DNA of 38,774 bases from Ruminococcus sp. UBA4321 (GTDB lineage Bacteria > Bacillota > Clostridia > Oscillospirales > Ruminococcaceae). Below, piece by piece: positions 1 through 8,956 of the stretch. The notes below the pieces were generated by a model, which saw only the letters and a list, made by a program, of their open reading frames with translations, searched no databases and had not been told where the DNA came from. Positions within the stretch are counted from its first letter, which is position 1. Every line of letters starts with the position of its first letter. Where the stretch lies: positions 1 through 38,774 of the forward strand of contig DGUB01000021.1 of NCBI GenBank assembly GCA_002393815.1, given 5' to 3'. The translations under genes and the position numbers were made by a program.

Positions 1-680
1 TTGTCATAGATATAAATTTTCATGGAAAATTCATAAGTGACAGGGTCGTTATACTGGACAGCGGCATAATAATTGCCGTCTGCGCCCTGTACCAGAGCGG
101 AAAAATAAGTGTTCTCGTCGAAAACATCTTTCAGGTCTTTGGTTTCGAGCAGATTGAAATCGGCATCATAGGTTTCCATGGTGTAGCCTAAATCCTGGTA
201 GGGATTTTCTTCGTTCTTTTCGTCATAAATCGAAGAATGATAAATAAAGAAGACCTGACCTTCGTTATTGACAAAACTGGAAGTGACATAATAATCCACA
301 TTTTTTTCAAGTGTTTTGGGATAGGCGAGGTCTACGGGCGTACAGGTATCATCAGCGGGGTGATACAGATACATCTGCATTTCGCCTTTGTCATTGTTGG
401 AAGACAGCAGAAGATTATCATTGATTTCGGACATATTGTATAAATACTGCATATCCGGAACATTGATTTTTTCAGAAGCATAAGAATGGTCGAAAGAAAT
501 ATTCAGAGCCTGTGCAGCTTTGGAACTGCCGTTTCCGCCGGAATTGCTGTTAGTATCGACGTTTCCGCCGTCTCCGGAATTACCGCCTTTATTGCATCCG
601 GTGAAAGCTGTCAGCATGAGGACTGCGCTCAGGAAAGCCGCTGTCCGTTTGTAAAAAGATTTTCTTGTTTTTTTCATCAT
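1..680 (-). CDS. Lipoprotein, N-terminal part (runs off the window)
   Basis: Reading leftwards from an ATG at 680, an open frame of 226 codons continues to the window edge without a stop, so the C-terminus is missing. The protein starts MMKKTRKSFYKRTAAFLSAV, a basic n-region and hydrophobic core, followed by a lipobox-like TAFTGC with Cys at about residue 29, so it should be a lipid-anchored surface protein. A Gly/Asn/Ser-rich linker follows (about 30-52), then a soluble domain with repeated Tyr-rich strands that could be a beta-propeller; this is a guess from texture. An AGGAGG ribosome binding site lies 5 bases upstream of the double ATG. No family was recognised and no catalytic motif is visible. 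Confidence 0.85.
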   Translation of the reverse strand, partial: MMKKTRKSFYKRTAAFLSAVLMLTAFTGCNKGGNSGDGGNVDTNSNSGGNGSSKAAQALNISFDHSYASEKINVPDMQYLYNMSEINDNLLLSSNNDKGEMQMYLYHPADDTCTPVDLAYPKTLEKNVDYYVTSSFVNNEGQVFFIYHSSIYDEKNEENPYQDLGYTMETYDADFNLLETKDLKDVFDENTYFSALVQGADGNYYAAVQYNDPVTYEFSMKIYIYD

Positions 681-737
681 CAAGTACCTCCTGTGAAATG
701 ATATTTCATGTGTACTATGCTATTTAATACAGTTATC

Positions 738-766
738 AGTATAGCACACAAAATCGGGTTTGTCAA
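738..766 (-). promoter_or_regulatory. Sigma-A promoter of the lipoprotein gene
   Basis: On the minus strand TTGACA (766-761), 17 bp, then TATACT (743-738). It lies about 58 bases upstream of the lipoprotein start codon at 680. Confidence 0.8.
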
Positions 767-959
767 GATAAATTACAGAATTGTTATGATTCTTAATTAG
801 TTCTTAAACATTTACCTGTTAATAAGACAAATCAGCAGGGCAAAATATGACACTTTTCTGAAAATATTTTAAAATTCGGCAGAATAAACAAACTGTAAGT
901 ATTATATTTGGAAAATATTACAAAAATATTTGATTAGAATTTTTAATTTATTAAATTGC

Positions 960-988
960 TTGACAAACTCTACAAAATTATATATAAT
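960..988 (+). promoter_or_regulatory. Sigma-A promoter of the rhamnogalacturonan lyase gene
   Basis: TTGACA (960-965), 17-bp spacer, TATAAT (983-988). Transcription would begin near 995, leaving a leader of about 54 bases before the ATG at 1049. The region between this and the opposing lipoprotein promoter (767-959) is very AT-rich and I see no gene in it. Confidence 0.85.
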
Positions 989-1048
989 AAAAACAATAAT
1001 ATATCAGACAAGTCAGCTTTTTGAAACTATGAAAAAGGAGAAAAGTGT

Positions 1049-4000
1049 ATGAAGAAAATAAAAGCATTGTTAGCCGCTGTCATGATGCTTGCCGCACTCC
1101 CGGCAGGGCAGAATCTGGCATCTGTAACAGCTTCCGCCGAAGCCGAAAATTATAACGACTATTATGTCATCCGCAACGTCAACAGTGGACTGTATCTGAG
1201 TATTGATGAACTGATGAGTTCCACCCCGGTAAATGTTATTCAGAATAGTCTGAAAAAAGCAGATACTTTCAACACATGGAAACTCGAAGCCAATGCAGAT
1301 GGCTATTATCAGATTCTGGAAGCCGGTATGAATGTTGCACTCACGCTTGACAGTACTGGAAATAATATCAGTATTGACAGCGCAAAGCAAACCGACAATC
1401 AGCTGTTTAATCTTTCTGCCAATGCAGACGGCAGTTTCAAGCTGGTGATTAAATCCACCGGAAACGCTGTCGAAGTCATTAACGCTGAAACTACTGAGCG
1501 TGCAAATGTTCAGCAGTGGGAAATCAACGGCGCAAACTGTCAGGACTGGGAACTGATTCCGGTTTCCTACACTGAAAAATCAGCCAAAGAAACTAAAGTA
1601 AAAATCATCGGAGACGAATTCACTCCCGGCGACCTCAATGATGACGGCATTGTCAATATCTATGACCTGATTCTCGCGAAGAAAGCCCTGATTTCCGGAA
1701 ATGCAACTGACCATCAGAAACATGCCGGAAATGTCAGTGGCGATAAAGAATTCTCTGTAGCTGATATTATACAATTAAACCGCTTCCTGCATCATGACCA
1801 AAAAGCAAAACTTGTGAAAGCTCCTGCGGATTCTGAAAGACGCTATGCCGCTGTTGACGGCGAATTCACAGAAGCTTATGTCGAAACAACAAATGCAGGC
1901 TTTACCGAAGAAGCTTATCTGAATCTCTATAACGAACTCGGTACTAATGCGACATGGAATGTTTCGGCAGCTTCTGACGGCGTGTATGCGCTGACTGTCC
2001 GCTATGCTAACGGCGGTACTTCTGACAGAACTGTAGCTGTAACAGTCAGCGGTCAGGTAGTTTACTGGACGCTCGAAGGCAAAACCACAGGCGCATGGAC
2101 AACATGGAACGAAGAAACGATTTATATTCCGCTTTCTGCCGGAATGAATTCTCTGACCTTCACTTCCATGACTGCTGACGGCGCATCCAATATCGACTAT
2201 ATTTCTATTACCGATACCACAGAAAAAGAAAGCCCCTCTCAGCCAATTGCACCTGTCAAGGGCGTTCCGCTGAATCTCAATGACAGAAATCAGAAGGGTG
2301 TCGGCATCCAGATGGAATATCTAAACCGAGGCGTTGTGGCTGCCAAGACTTCAAGTGGTATGCTCGTCAGCTGGAGAACTCTTGCTACTGATAACGAAAA
2401 TACTTACTTCAAACTTTACAAGAACGGCGAATTCGTCGCACAGATTAACGCCGGAGAAGCAACGAATTATCATATTGACGGCGGTACAGCAGATGACCTC
2501 TATACGGTTGATACCTTTGTCGGCACAACAATGACTGAATTCGCAAACGTAGCAACGATTTTCGGCACGATGAACAGCGACAAACACGGCGCATATTTCG
2601 ATATCAATACACAGAAGCCTGCTGACCAGACAATGCCTGACGGCTCGACCTGCACTTATTACGAGAACGACTGCTCTGTCGGCGATATTGACGGCGACGG
2701 TCAGTACGAAATCTTCGTGAAGTGGGATCCGTCCAATTCTCAGGACAACTCTAAGGACGGCTATACCGGAACAACCTTCTTCGATTGCTATCGTCTGGAC
2801 GGTACTTTAGTATGGCGAATTGATCTCGGAATCAATATCCGTTCCGGTGCGCATTATACACAGTTCTTAGTTTATGACTTCGACGGTGACGGCAAGTGCG
2901 AATTAATCTGCAAGACTGCTGACGGCACAAAGGACGGTCAGGGCAATTATATCGGCGATAAATCTAAGGATTATCGCTCCACAGCAGGACGCATCCTGAC
3001 AGGACCTGAATATATTACTCTCTTTGACGGTGCAACCGGCAAGGCTCTCGATACGCAGAACTATGACCCCGGCAGAGGAACAGTCGGCGACTGGGGCGAT
3101 ACTTACGGCAACCGTGTAGACAGATTTACGGCTTGTGTGGCTTATCTCGACGGCGAACATGCAAGTGCATGTTTCGGACGCGGCTATTATACCAGAATGG
3201 CTGTTGCCGCATGGGATGTCAAGAACGGCAAACTTTCCAAACGCTGGACATGGGATACCGGGCATAATGTTTCTGCTGTCGGCTACGGCGACGGAAATCA
3301 TCATTGCCTCGGTGCTGATGTGGACGGTGACGGCAAACAGGAAGTTGTATGCGGTTCTGTTATCGTGGATGATAACGGAAAAGTCCTGAATACTACCAGC
3401 CTTGCACACGGCGATGCAATTCATATCGGTGATTTCGTACCGTCGAATCCGGGGCTTGAAATCTTCCAGTGCTTAGAAGATGAAAAGCATCCGAACGGCA
3501 CAGTTGTCAATTATGGTACAATTCTCCGTGACGGCAAGACCGGAAAAGTTCTGTTCCGCGAAACCGCCGGAGGAGATACCGGACGCTGCATCGCAGACAA
3601 CCTCGTTGCAGGCAATGACGGCGCAGAAATGTCAGGTTCTCATAACAGTATTCTGTATGACTGCACAACCGGAAAACAGATGGTGGATGCTTCCGGCAAC
3701 GGCATGACATTCAACAGCATTACAAAATGGGGACAGAATTCTGTTGTTTACTGGACAGGCGTTCTCGAAAGAGCTGTCCTTGACAGAACCATGGTTGACC
3801 AGTATGGACAGGGCAGAGTTTTCACCGGTGACGGCGTTACCTATAACAATGCCTCCAAATCGAATGCCTGCCTGACCTGTGACCTCATGGGTGACTGGCG
3901 CGAAGAAATGATTTTCCGCAAGTCTGACGGCGGACTGAGAGTCTTCACAACGACTTATTCGACAGAATATAATATTTACAGTCTGATGCATAATCCGCAG

Positions 4001-4123
4001 TATCGTGTACAGGTAGCGGCACAGAACAACGGCTACAATCAGCCGCCGCACACTGATTACTTCCTCGGAACAGGCTATGCACTTCCGACCGCTCCTACAG
4101 TCTATGACTATAAAGCTGAATAA
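1049..4123 (+). CDS. Secreted rhamnogalacturonan lyase (PL11-type) with internal dockerin
   Basis: 1024 aa. A Sec signal peptide ends near residue 31 (TASAEA). Order of modules: ricin/CBM13-like beta-trefoil (about 35-172, with repeated QxW-type ends), type I dockerin (about 190-255; first loop GDLNDDGIVNIYD, second loop degenerate), CBM35-like domain (about 263-390), and the PL11 catalytic domain (about 404-1024). The catalytic part carries DxDGDG calcium sites (DIDGDGQYE, DFDGDGKCE, DVDGDGKQE) and blades typical of the eight-bladed YesW/YesX rhamnogalacturonan lyases, which cleave the rhamnose-galacturonate backbone of pectin by beta-elimination. AAAAAGGAG lies just upstream of the ATG. The gene has its own promoter and terminator. 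An internal dockerin is unusual. The exo- or endo-mode cannot be told from sequence alone. Confidence 0.93.
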   Translation: MKKIKALLAAVMMLAALPAGQNLASVTASAEAENYNDYYVIRNVNSGLYLSIDELMSSTPVNVIQNSLKKADTFNTWKLEANADGYYQILEAGMNVALTLDSTGNNISIDSAKQTDNQLFNLSANADGSFKLVIKSTGNAVEVINAETTERANVQQWEINGANCQDWELIPVSYTEKSAKETKVKIIGDEFTPGDLNDDGIVNIYDLILAKKALISGNATDHQKHAGNVSGDKEFSVADIIQLNRFLHHDQKAKLVKAPADSERRYAAVDGEFTEAYVETTNAGFTEEAYLNLYNELGTNATWNVSAASDGVYALTVRYANGGTSDRTVAVTVSGQVVYWTLEGKTTGAWTTWNEETIYIPLSAGMNSLTFTSMTADGASNIDYISITDTTEKESPSQPIAPVKGVPLNLNDRNQKGVGIQMEYLNRGVVAAKTSSGMLVSWRTLATDNENTYFKLYKNGEFVAQINAGEATNYHIDGGTADDLYTVDTFVGTTMTEFANVATIFGTMNSDKHGAYFDINTQKPADQTMPDGSTCTYYENDCSVGDIDGDGQYEIFVKWDPSNSQDNSKDGYTGTTFFDCYRLDGTLVWRIDLGINIRSGAHYTQFLVYDFDGDGKCELICKTADGTKDGQGNYIGDKSKDYRSTAGRILTGPEYITLFDGATGKALDTQNYDPGRGTVGDWGDTYGNRVDRFTACVAYLDGEHASACFGRGYYTRMAVAAWDVKNGKLSKRWTWDTGHNVSAVGYGDGNHHCLGADVDGDGKQEVVCGSVIVDDNGKVLNTTSLAHGDAIHIGDFVPSNPGLEIFQCLEDEKHPNGTVVNYGTILRDGKTGKVLFRETAGGDTGRCIADNLVAGNDGAEMSGSHNSILYDCTTGKQMVDASGNGMTFNSITKWGQNSVVYWTGVLERAVLDRTMVDQYGQGRVFTGDGVTYNNASKSNACLTCDLMGDWREEMIFRKSDGGLRVFTTTYSTEYNIYSLMHNPQYRVQVAAQNNGYNQPPHTDYFLGTGYALPTAPTVYDYKAE

Positions 4124-4141
4124 TCCCTGAATACAGGAGTT

Positions 4142-4180
4142 TTCCCTGTCTGTGCAGACCGCACGGGCAGGGAATTTTTT
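4142..4180 (+). terminator. Intrinsic terminator after the rhamnogalacturonan lyase
   Basis: A 14-bp stem (4142-4155 with 4161-4174, two G-T pairs) around the loop AGACC, followed by T6 at 4175-4180. Confidence 0.9.
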
Positions 4181-4301
4181 GTCTGAAAATTACAATCAGG
4201 ATAATTTTTACTCTGGTTTGTGCATAAATCATAACAAAAAGGATATTTCTACTATCTGGATTATGCAGAATTTAAAAAATAATAAAATTATGAAAAAAGT
4301 A

Positions 4302-4330
4302 TTGACAAATTATGAATAATATGATATACT
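4302..4330 (+). promoter_or_regulatory. Sigma-A promoter of the first GYPxF membrane protein gene
   Basis: TTGACA (4302-4307), 17 bp, TATACT (4325-4330). The start codon is at 4543, so the transcript has a leader of about 205 bases. Confidence 0.85.
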
Positions 4331-4336
4331 AATTGT

Positions 4337-4542
4337 AATGAAAAGAAACACTGAAAAATCGGCAGCACAGGCGGAAATAAGCTGTTTTGCAAAAGCTTCC
4401 GGAAATATATCCGGGATTCGCGTCTGAGCAAAAATCAAGAAAATTTGCGTTTATAATACAAATTGTATTAAAATGCTGCTAATTTAACTATATGAATAAA
4501 CTGTGAATAACCTGTTAAATTTATACTTAAAGGAGAATTGCT
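4337..4542 (+). promoter_or_regulatory. Long 5' leader with hairpins and a 15-bp palindrome
   Basis: The untranslated leader contains CAGC/GCTG pairing, a CCGG-AAATATAT-CCGG hairpin near 4399-4414, and the perfect palindrome AATACAAATTGTATT at 4455-4469. I could not match it to a known riboswitch family. It may be regulatory simply because it is long and has several short stems. Confidence 0.35.
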
Positions 4543-5130
4543 ATGAAAAAATCAGCGAAAACTATGAAGTTGAATACTTCTCATTATGCAAAATGCCGCA
4601 CCTTGATGCTGAAATTCAAAAACAGACACAGAATCAGATTTTTCCTGACGAGCGTGATTCTGTTCGCAAACTGTTATTTTCATGTCATCACCCTGCCGAT
4701 TCTGTATTACGGAGATTTGGACAGAGGAAGCGCACTGCTCTGGGGCATGTTCGCGTTTCTAATTAATCTGGTGATTTTTGTAACAGTCTTTTTTGCTTCG
4801 GCAGAACGCCTGAAGCTGGTGTGTCTGCTTCTGGTTCTGATTCTTGCCGGGTCTGTGATAGGCTTTCTGCATCTGGGTGCCGGGATTGCGCTGGGAATTC
4901 TGTTTCTGTCACAGCTTCCGGAATGCATGAAAATGCGCTGGATTCAGAAACAGCAGGGCTATCCGTATTTCAATGAACGATACGAACGGCAGATGCAGCT
5001 GAAAAGAACCACAGACGATTTTATGAAAGAAACCGAAGAACCGGAAAAGCCGGTTCAGCCTAAAAAAAGACCACCTGTCCGCTATGATGATATTATTATT
5101 TTCTCCATGCCGGATGAGAAACACAAATAA
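4543..5130 (+). CDS. Membrane protein of unknown function, GYPxF family, paralogue 1
   Basis: 195 aa, good ribosome binding site AAAGGAG 8 bases before the ATG. An N-terminal cytosolic segment YAKCRTLM precedes about four hydrophobic segments (roughly residues 33-55, 66-90, 92-112, 113-127). The conserved motif PECxxxxWIxKQxGYPxFNxRxxxQM follows at about 127-155, then a charged tail. The two proteins at 13953-14582 and 14563-15156 share the N-terminal YxKCxTLM element, the membrane layout and the GYPxF...QM motif, so the three form a family. Known function: none that I recognise. It is monocistronic here, between its own promoter and terminator, directly downstream of a dockerin enzyme. Confidence 0.85.
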   Translation: MKKSAKTMKLNTSHYAKCRTLMLKFKNRHRIRFFLTSVILFANCYFHVITLPILYYGDLDRGSALLWGMFAFLINLVIFVTVFFASAERLKLVCLLLVLILAGSVIGFLHLGAGIALGILFLSQLPECMKMRWIQKQQGYPYFNERYERQMQLKRTTDDFMKETEEPEKPVQPKKRPPVRYDDIIIFSMPDEKHK

Positions 5131-5131
5131 C

Positions 5132-5165
5132 AAAAAAGCCGCTGCTGAAAAAGCGGCTTTTTTTT
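5132..5165 (+). terminator. Intrinsic terminator after paralogue 1
   Basis: AAAAAGCCGCT pairs with AGCGGCTTTTT around a short loop and runs into T8 (5158-5165). Confidence 0.9.
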
Positions 5166-5174
5166 CGCGCATAC

Positions 5175-5203
5175 TTGACGGATTCTGTAAATTATGATAT
5201 ACT
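5175..5203 (+). promoter_or_regulatory. Sigma-A promoter of the yifB-rodA-vanZ operon
   Basis: TTGACG (5175-5180), 17 bp, TATACT (5198-5203), about 42 bases before the ATG at 5245. Confidence 0.8.
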
Positions 5204-5244
5204 TAGAATAACAAAATCAGAACGGAAAGCGAAGTGAAAGTTTT

Positions 5245-6771
5245 ATGTTTGCAATTACCAACAGTGTCGGTATGTTCGGAATGAATGCCTTTCCGGTTAC
5301 GGTAGAAGCGGAAGTATTCAAGGGGCATCCGCAGTTTGATTTGAGCGGTCTGCCGGATATCGGCATCAAGGAAAGCCGGGAACGGGTCAGAAGTGCGGCT
5401 TTTTCGGTAGGGATTCATTTTCCGAAAGGGAGAATTCTGATTAATCTGGCTCCGGCTGATGTGAAGAAATCCGGGTCGTCATTTGATTTGGCAATTTTTG
5501 TTTCTCTCATGCAGGCAATGGATATTCTGCCTTTGCGAATGCCGGAACGGGTATTTGTCGGAGAACTCGGTCTGCATGGTACTGTCAGAAGCGTGCGCGG
5601 CGTGATGACTATGACGATGCTCGCCCGGAAAAACGGGTTTCAGGAAATCTATGTTCCAAAGGAGAATGTCCGGGAAGCGGCTGTTATCGACGGAATCAAA
5701 GTTTACGGGATTTCCAGTGTGGAAGAATTAATGCTGCATCTGGTAGATGATAAGCCGCTGAAGCCGGAAGCGCATTATGAACCGGAAAGCCGTCAGCCGG
5801 ATTCCGGACAGCTGGATTTTGCAGATGTGCGCGGTCAGGTCAAAGCACGGAGCGGTATGGAGCTTGCTGCTGCCGGAGGGCATAATATTCTGCTGATTGG
5901 CAGCCCCGGAAGCGGAAAAAGTATGCTTGCCAACCGTCTGCCCGGCATTCTGCCGAAAATGACAAAAGAAGAAATGCTGGAAACTTCCAATGTTTATTCA
6001 GTAGCAGGACTGCTTTCAACGGAAAAACCGCTGATGACAGAACGTCCGTTCCATTCGCCGCATCATACGATTTCATCGGCAGGACTTGCCGGCGGCGGAA
6101 GCATTCCCACTCCGGGAGAAATTTCACTGGCACACAACGGCGTACTGTTTCTGGATGAACTGGCAGAATTCCGCCGTTCTACACTGGAGATTCTGCGTCA
6201 GCCTCTGGAAGCCAGAAAAGTGACGATTTCGCGTGTTTCCGGAACGGCGGAATATCCTTGCAGCTTTATGCTTGTCGCGGCGATGAACCCGTGTCCGTGC
6301 GGCTATGCCGGTTCTGCACAGAAAAAATGTACCTGTACACAGAAGCAGATTCAGCAGTATATGTCCCGGGTTTCAGGACCTCTTCTGGACAGATTCGATT
6401 TGCATATTGATATTGACCCCGTCCCGTATGAGGAATTCTCCTCGAAGGAAAAGCCGGAAAGTTCTGCCGTCATCCGGAAGCGCGTGGAAGCCGCAAGACA
6501 GAGACAGGCGGAACGCTATGCCGGACTTGGTTTCTACAGCAATGCGACAATTCCGGATAATCTTCTGGAAAAATTCTGTCAGATGGAGCCGGATGCGGAG
6601 AAAACATTCGGCAGAATGTATGAACTTTATCACATGAGTGCGCGTACCGGAACAAGAGTCCGAAAAATGGCGCGTTCGGCGGCGGATTTGCACGGCAATC
6701 AGAAAATTCAGAAAGAAGATATTTACATGGCAGTACAGTTCCGGGGATTTGAAAGCAAATATCTGGGATAA
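5245..6771 (+). CDS. yifB: YifB/ComM-family Mg-chelatase-like AAA ATPase
   Basis: 508 aa, the usual length for YifB/ComM. The N-terminal region (1-170) is the Lon-like/ChlI-associated domain; Walker A GSPGSGKS is near residues 218-226 and Walker B VLFLDELAEF near 298-307. A Cys-rich insertion MNPCPCGYAG...KKCTCT (about 345-365) and a C-terminal Mg-chelatase domain follow. ComM is a hexameric helicase that promotes branch migration during natural transformation in Gram-negatives; in Clostridia the role of this family is poorly defined. First gene of an operon, with rodA-like, vanZ-like and a small gene following at short spacing. The ribosome binding site is weak (GGAAAGCGAAG). Confidence 0.93.
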   Translation: MFAITNSVGMFGMNAFPVTVEAEVFKGHPQFDLSGLPDIGIKESRERVRSAAFSVGIHFPKGRILINLAPADVKKSGSSFDLAIFVSLMQAMDILPLRMPERVFVGELGLHGTVRSVRGVMTMTMLARKNGFQEIYVPKENVREAAVIDGIKVYGISSVEELMLHLVDDKPLKPEAHYEPESRQPDSGQLDFADVRGQVKARSGMELAAAGGHNILLIGSPGSGKSMLANRLPGILPKMTKEEMLETSNVYSVAGLLSTEKPLMTERPFHSPHHTISSAGLAGGGSIPTPGEISLAHNGVLFLDELAEFRRSTLEILRQPLEARKVTISRVSGTAEYPCSFMLVAAMNPCPCGYAGSAQKKCTCTQKQIQQYMSRVSGPLLDRFDLHIDIDPVPYEEFSSKEKPESSAVIRKRVEAARQRQAERYAGLGFYSNATIPDNLLEKFCQMEPDAEKTFGRMYELYHMSARTGTRVRKMARSAADLHGNQKIQKEDIYMAVQFRGFESKYLG

Positions 6772-6808
6772 TGCCTTTCAGAAACAGAGAAAAGAGAGAA
6801 CAAATTTC

Positions 6809-7963
6809 ATGAAAAATTTTTTTAAGAAAATACAGGGGTATTTCAGAGCCTCGGATACGGGGCTGATTCTGGCATGTATCCTCTGTTCTGCTATCAGCTG
6901 TACGATGCTGTGGAGTATTGCAGGGAATGAACTAATAGACCGCTGTGATTTCGGTACATTTCGCACACAGATTATCGCGAGCAGTCTGGGACTGATGATG
7001 ACAGTCATTCTCAGCGTGATAGACTATAATAAAATCATCCGGCTGTGGTGGCTTTACGCACCGGCGGCGATTGCGCTGGTGGGGCTGACGTTCACAAGTC
7101 TGGGCTACCGGCGAGCGGGCGCAGATGACCAGGCATGGATTGCCATCGGGAATTTTTATCTTCAGCCTTCGGAACTGCTGAAACTGGCATTTATTTTAAC
7201 ATTTTCAATGCATCTTGCCAAAGTAGAAGAAAATATGAACCAGATAGGCAATATGCTTTTGTTATGTCTTCATGCGGCAGTGCCGGTGCTTCTGGTGGCG
7301 AAACAGGGCGACTACGGAACGGCGATTGTCTTCGTGGTGATTTTCCTTGCGGAAATTCTGAGTGCGAAAATCGCAGTGAGATATATTCTGGCGGCGATTG
7401 TGATGATTCCGGTGGTATGTCTGGGGGCGTGGAACTTTCTGCTTTCGGATATGCACCGGAACAGAATTCTGGTGATTCTTCATCCCGGAACAGACCCCGA
7501 AAATCTGGAATATCAGCAGGATTTAGGCATTGCCGCGCTTGCGAACGGACGGATTTTCGGGACGGGTCTGCAAAGTGAAAACGGTTATGTGCGCGTTCCG
7601 GAAATGCACAATGACTTTATTTATTCCTATCTGGGTCAGGCATGGGGACTGGTCGGCTCGCTTCTGGTGCTGTTTCTGCTGACATATATTTGTCTGAAAG
7701 TGCTGACTGACAGTTTACATGCCAAGAATTATCAGGGAAAGTTTATCTGCATTGGTGCATTCGGAATGCTGTTTTCGCACTGTTTCTTGAATATCGGCAT
7801 GGTGCTGAAAGTCATGCCGGTTATCGGCATTCCGCTGCCGTTCCTGAGCGCGGGCGGTACGGCAGTGGTATGTATGTATACAGCGGTCGGCATTGTCAAC
7901 AGCACCAGATGCCACAACGTCCGGAAACACCGCATGTTCTACGAAGCCGAGCCGGAGCGTTAA
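6809..7963 (+). CDS. FtsW/RodA/SpoVE-family (SEDS) peptidoglycan glycosyltransferase
   Basis: 384 aa, about ten transmembrane helices. SEDS landmarks: LQPSELLKLAFIL, a QxxGDYGTA variant of the usual QPDLGTA, PEMHNDFIYSYLGQAWG (containing the Asp of the PExHtDFIF block that is essential in RodA) and GIPLPFLSAGGTAVV near the C-terminus. These integral proteins polymerise lipid II with a class B PBP partner; none is encoded here. I chose the ATG at 6809, preceded by the purine-rich AGAGAAAAGAGAGAAC, over an upstream in-frame ATG at 6638 that would overlap yifB by 134 bases. Shape, division or sporulation paralogue cannot be distinguished. Confidence 0.9.
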   Translation: MKNFFKKIQGYFRASDTGLILACILCSAISCTMLWSIAGNELIDRCDFGTFRTQIIASSLGLMMTVILSVIDYNKIIRLWWLYAPAAIALVGLTFTSLGYRRAGADDQAWIAIGNFYLQPSELLKLAFILTFSMHLAKVEENMNQIGNMLLLCLHAAVPVLLVAKQGDYGTAIVFVVIFLAEILSAKIAVRYILAAIVMIPVVCLGAWNFLLSDMHRNRILVILHPGTDPENLEYQQDLGIAALANGRIFGTGLQSENGYVRVPEMHNDFIYSYLGQAWGLVGSLLVLFLLTYICLKVLTDSLHAKNYQGKFICIGAFGMLFSHCFLNIGMVLKVMPVIGIPLPFLSAGGTAVVCMYTAVGIVNSTRCHNVRKHRMFYEAEPER

Positions 7964-7973
7964 GGGGGAATTT

Positions 7974-8468
7974 ATGAAGAAAAGACATATTTCTGTGATT
8001 CTGATACTTCTGATATTGCTGATGATTGCGATTTTCTGCCTGTCAGCGCAGTCGGCGGATGAAAGTACAATCACTAGCGGAAGGTTCTGCCGTCTGGCGG
8101 CACGTCTGCTGTTCAGTAATTTTCATTCCATGGACAGCAGCACGCAGAAAATGATTATTTCAGGACTGACGCATATTGTCCGGAAAGCGGCGCATTTTAC
8201 GGAATATACCGTGATGGGATTTCTCTGGTATCTGCTTCTGCGGAAGAAACGCCGGAACATTCTGCTTTCGATAGGTGCAACGGCATTTTATGCGGCAAGT
8301 GATGAACTGCATCAGAAATTTGTTGCCGGACGTTCCGGACAGATTTCGGATGTGCTTCTGGATACCTGCGGCGGCTGTTTTGGAGTTTTCATTGCGTTTG
8401 TCCTGCTGTGTGTTATCTGCTGCTGTACAGATGAAAAAATTATGAAATGTGGTGTCTGGAAAAAATGA
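7974..8468 (+). CDS. VanZ-like family membrane protein
   Basis: 164 aa, start at the ATG 10 bases after the rodA-like stop, with GGGGGAA as ribosome binding site. Hydrophobic helices at about 6-24, 75-90, 96-112 and 132-155. The VanZ-family signature is present: [13 protein letters not shown] (HxxEY) and [29 protein letters not shown] (DExHQ...R...D...D). VanZ proteins occur in cell-envelope contexts and in teicoplanin resistance; the biochemical activity is not established. Its stop overlaps the next start as ATGA. Confidence 0.88.
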   Translation: MKKRHISVILILLILLMIAIFCLSAQSADESTITSGRFCRLAARLLFSNFHSMDSSTQKMIISGLTHIVRKAAHFTEYTVMGFLWYLLLRKKRRNILLSIGATAFYAASDELHQKFVAGRSGQISDVLLDTCGGCFGVFIAFVLLCVICCCTDEKIMKCGVWKK

Positions 8469-8911
8469 AACGCTGGAGCAGACTTCAGAAAAGATTATAT
8501 GAGATAACTGACCCGGCACTGGATTTTCAGATTCATCTGACAATGTACAGAATGCAGAGCCGGTACGGTTCTACAGATTTGCCGCGTTACTGGATAACAC
8601 TCGGCAAAGAAATCATTTTTGATTATCCGTCCCGGTTTAGGAATACAGAGGGGCTTGTGCAGAATCTTTCCGGAAAAGAAGTTTATTATCCCTATGAAAA
8701 CGATATTTCTGCCATTTCGGATTTGATAGAAGCTTATCTCAATACGGAAAAAGAAATGCTGTTTTCCAGACATTTTGAACAGGATTTCTGGGGACTGGCG
8801 AATATTCTGAAAGCCGCTGACAGACGTATCGGCAGGAGAAGACTGCTGCTTCTGAAACAAAAAACACATAATCAGGCGGCACAGAAAATCATCGCTTCCA
8901 GATTACAGTAA
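8465..8911 (+). CDS. Small conserved protein, possibly SF0329-like
   Basis: 148 aa, soluble, starting [20 protein letters not shown]. The start at 8465 overlaps the VanZ stop (ATGA), implying translational coupling; an in-frame ATG at 8447 is less likely because it lies deeper inside vanZ. The N-terminal RWSxLQ...FQIHLTMYR...[15 protein letters not shown] pattern recalls the SF0329 family of uncharacterised proteins, from memory and not certain. The C-terminal third is Arg/Lys-rich ([16 protein letters not shown]). Last gene of the yifB operon. Function unknown. Confidence 0.8.
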   Translation: MKRWSRLQKRLYEITDPALDFQIHLTMYRMQSRYGSTDLPRYWITLGKEIIFDYPSRFRNTEGLVQNLSGKEVYYPYENDISAISDLIEAYLNTEKEMLFSRHFEQDFWGLANILKAADRRIGRRRLLLLKQKTHNQAAQKIIASRLQ

Positions 8912-8956
8912 AAAATTCCGGCAGAGTGCGGAACTCTGCCGGATTTGTGTTTTTTC
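8911..8956. terminator. Bidirectional terminator between the yifB operon and the LysR gene
   Basis: A perfect 11-bp stem, TCCGGCAGAGT (8917-8927) with ACTCTGCCGGA (8933-8943), loop GCGGA. A T-rich stretch follows on the plus strand and a run of T from 8911-8915 on the minus strand. Confidence 0.88.

Noticed and set aside
4337..4440. Possible c-di-GMP-I riboswitch
   Set aside because: Only a short GCAAAAGCTTCCGG stretch resembles the aptamer; the 5' GGCAAACC-type element, the tetraloop and the second conserved arm are absent.
6638..6808. N-terminal extension of the RodA-like protein
   Set aside because: It would overlap yifB by 134 bases, translates to an Arg/Lys-rich segment and precedes a proper start at 6809.
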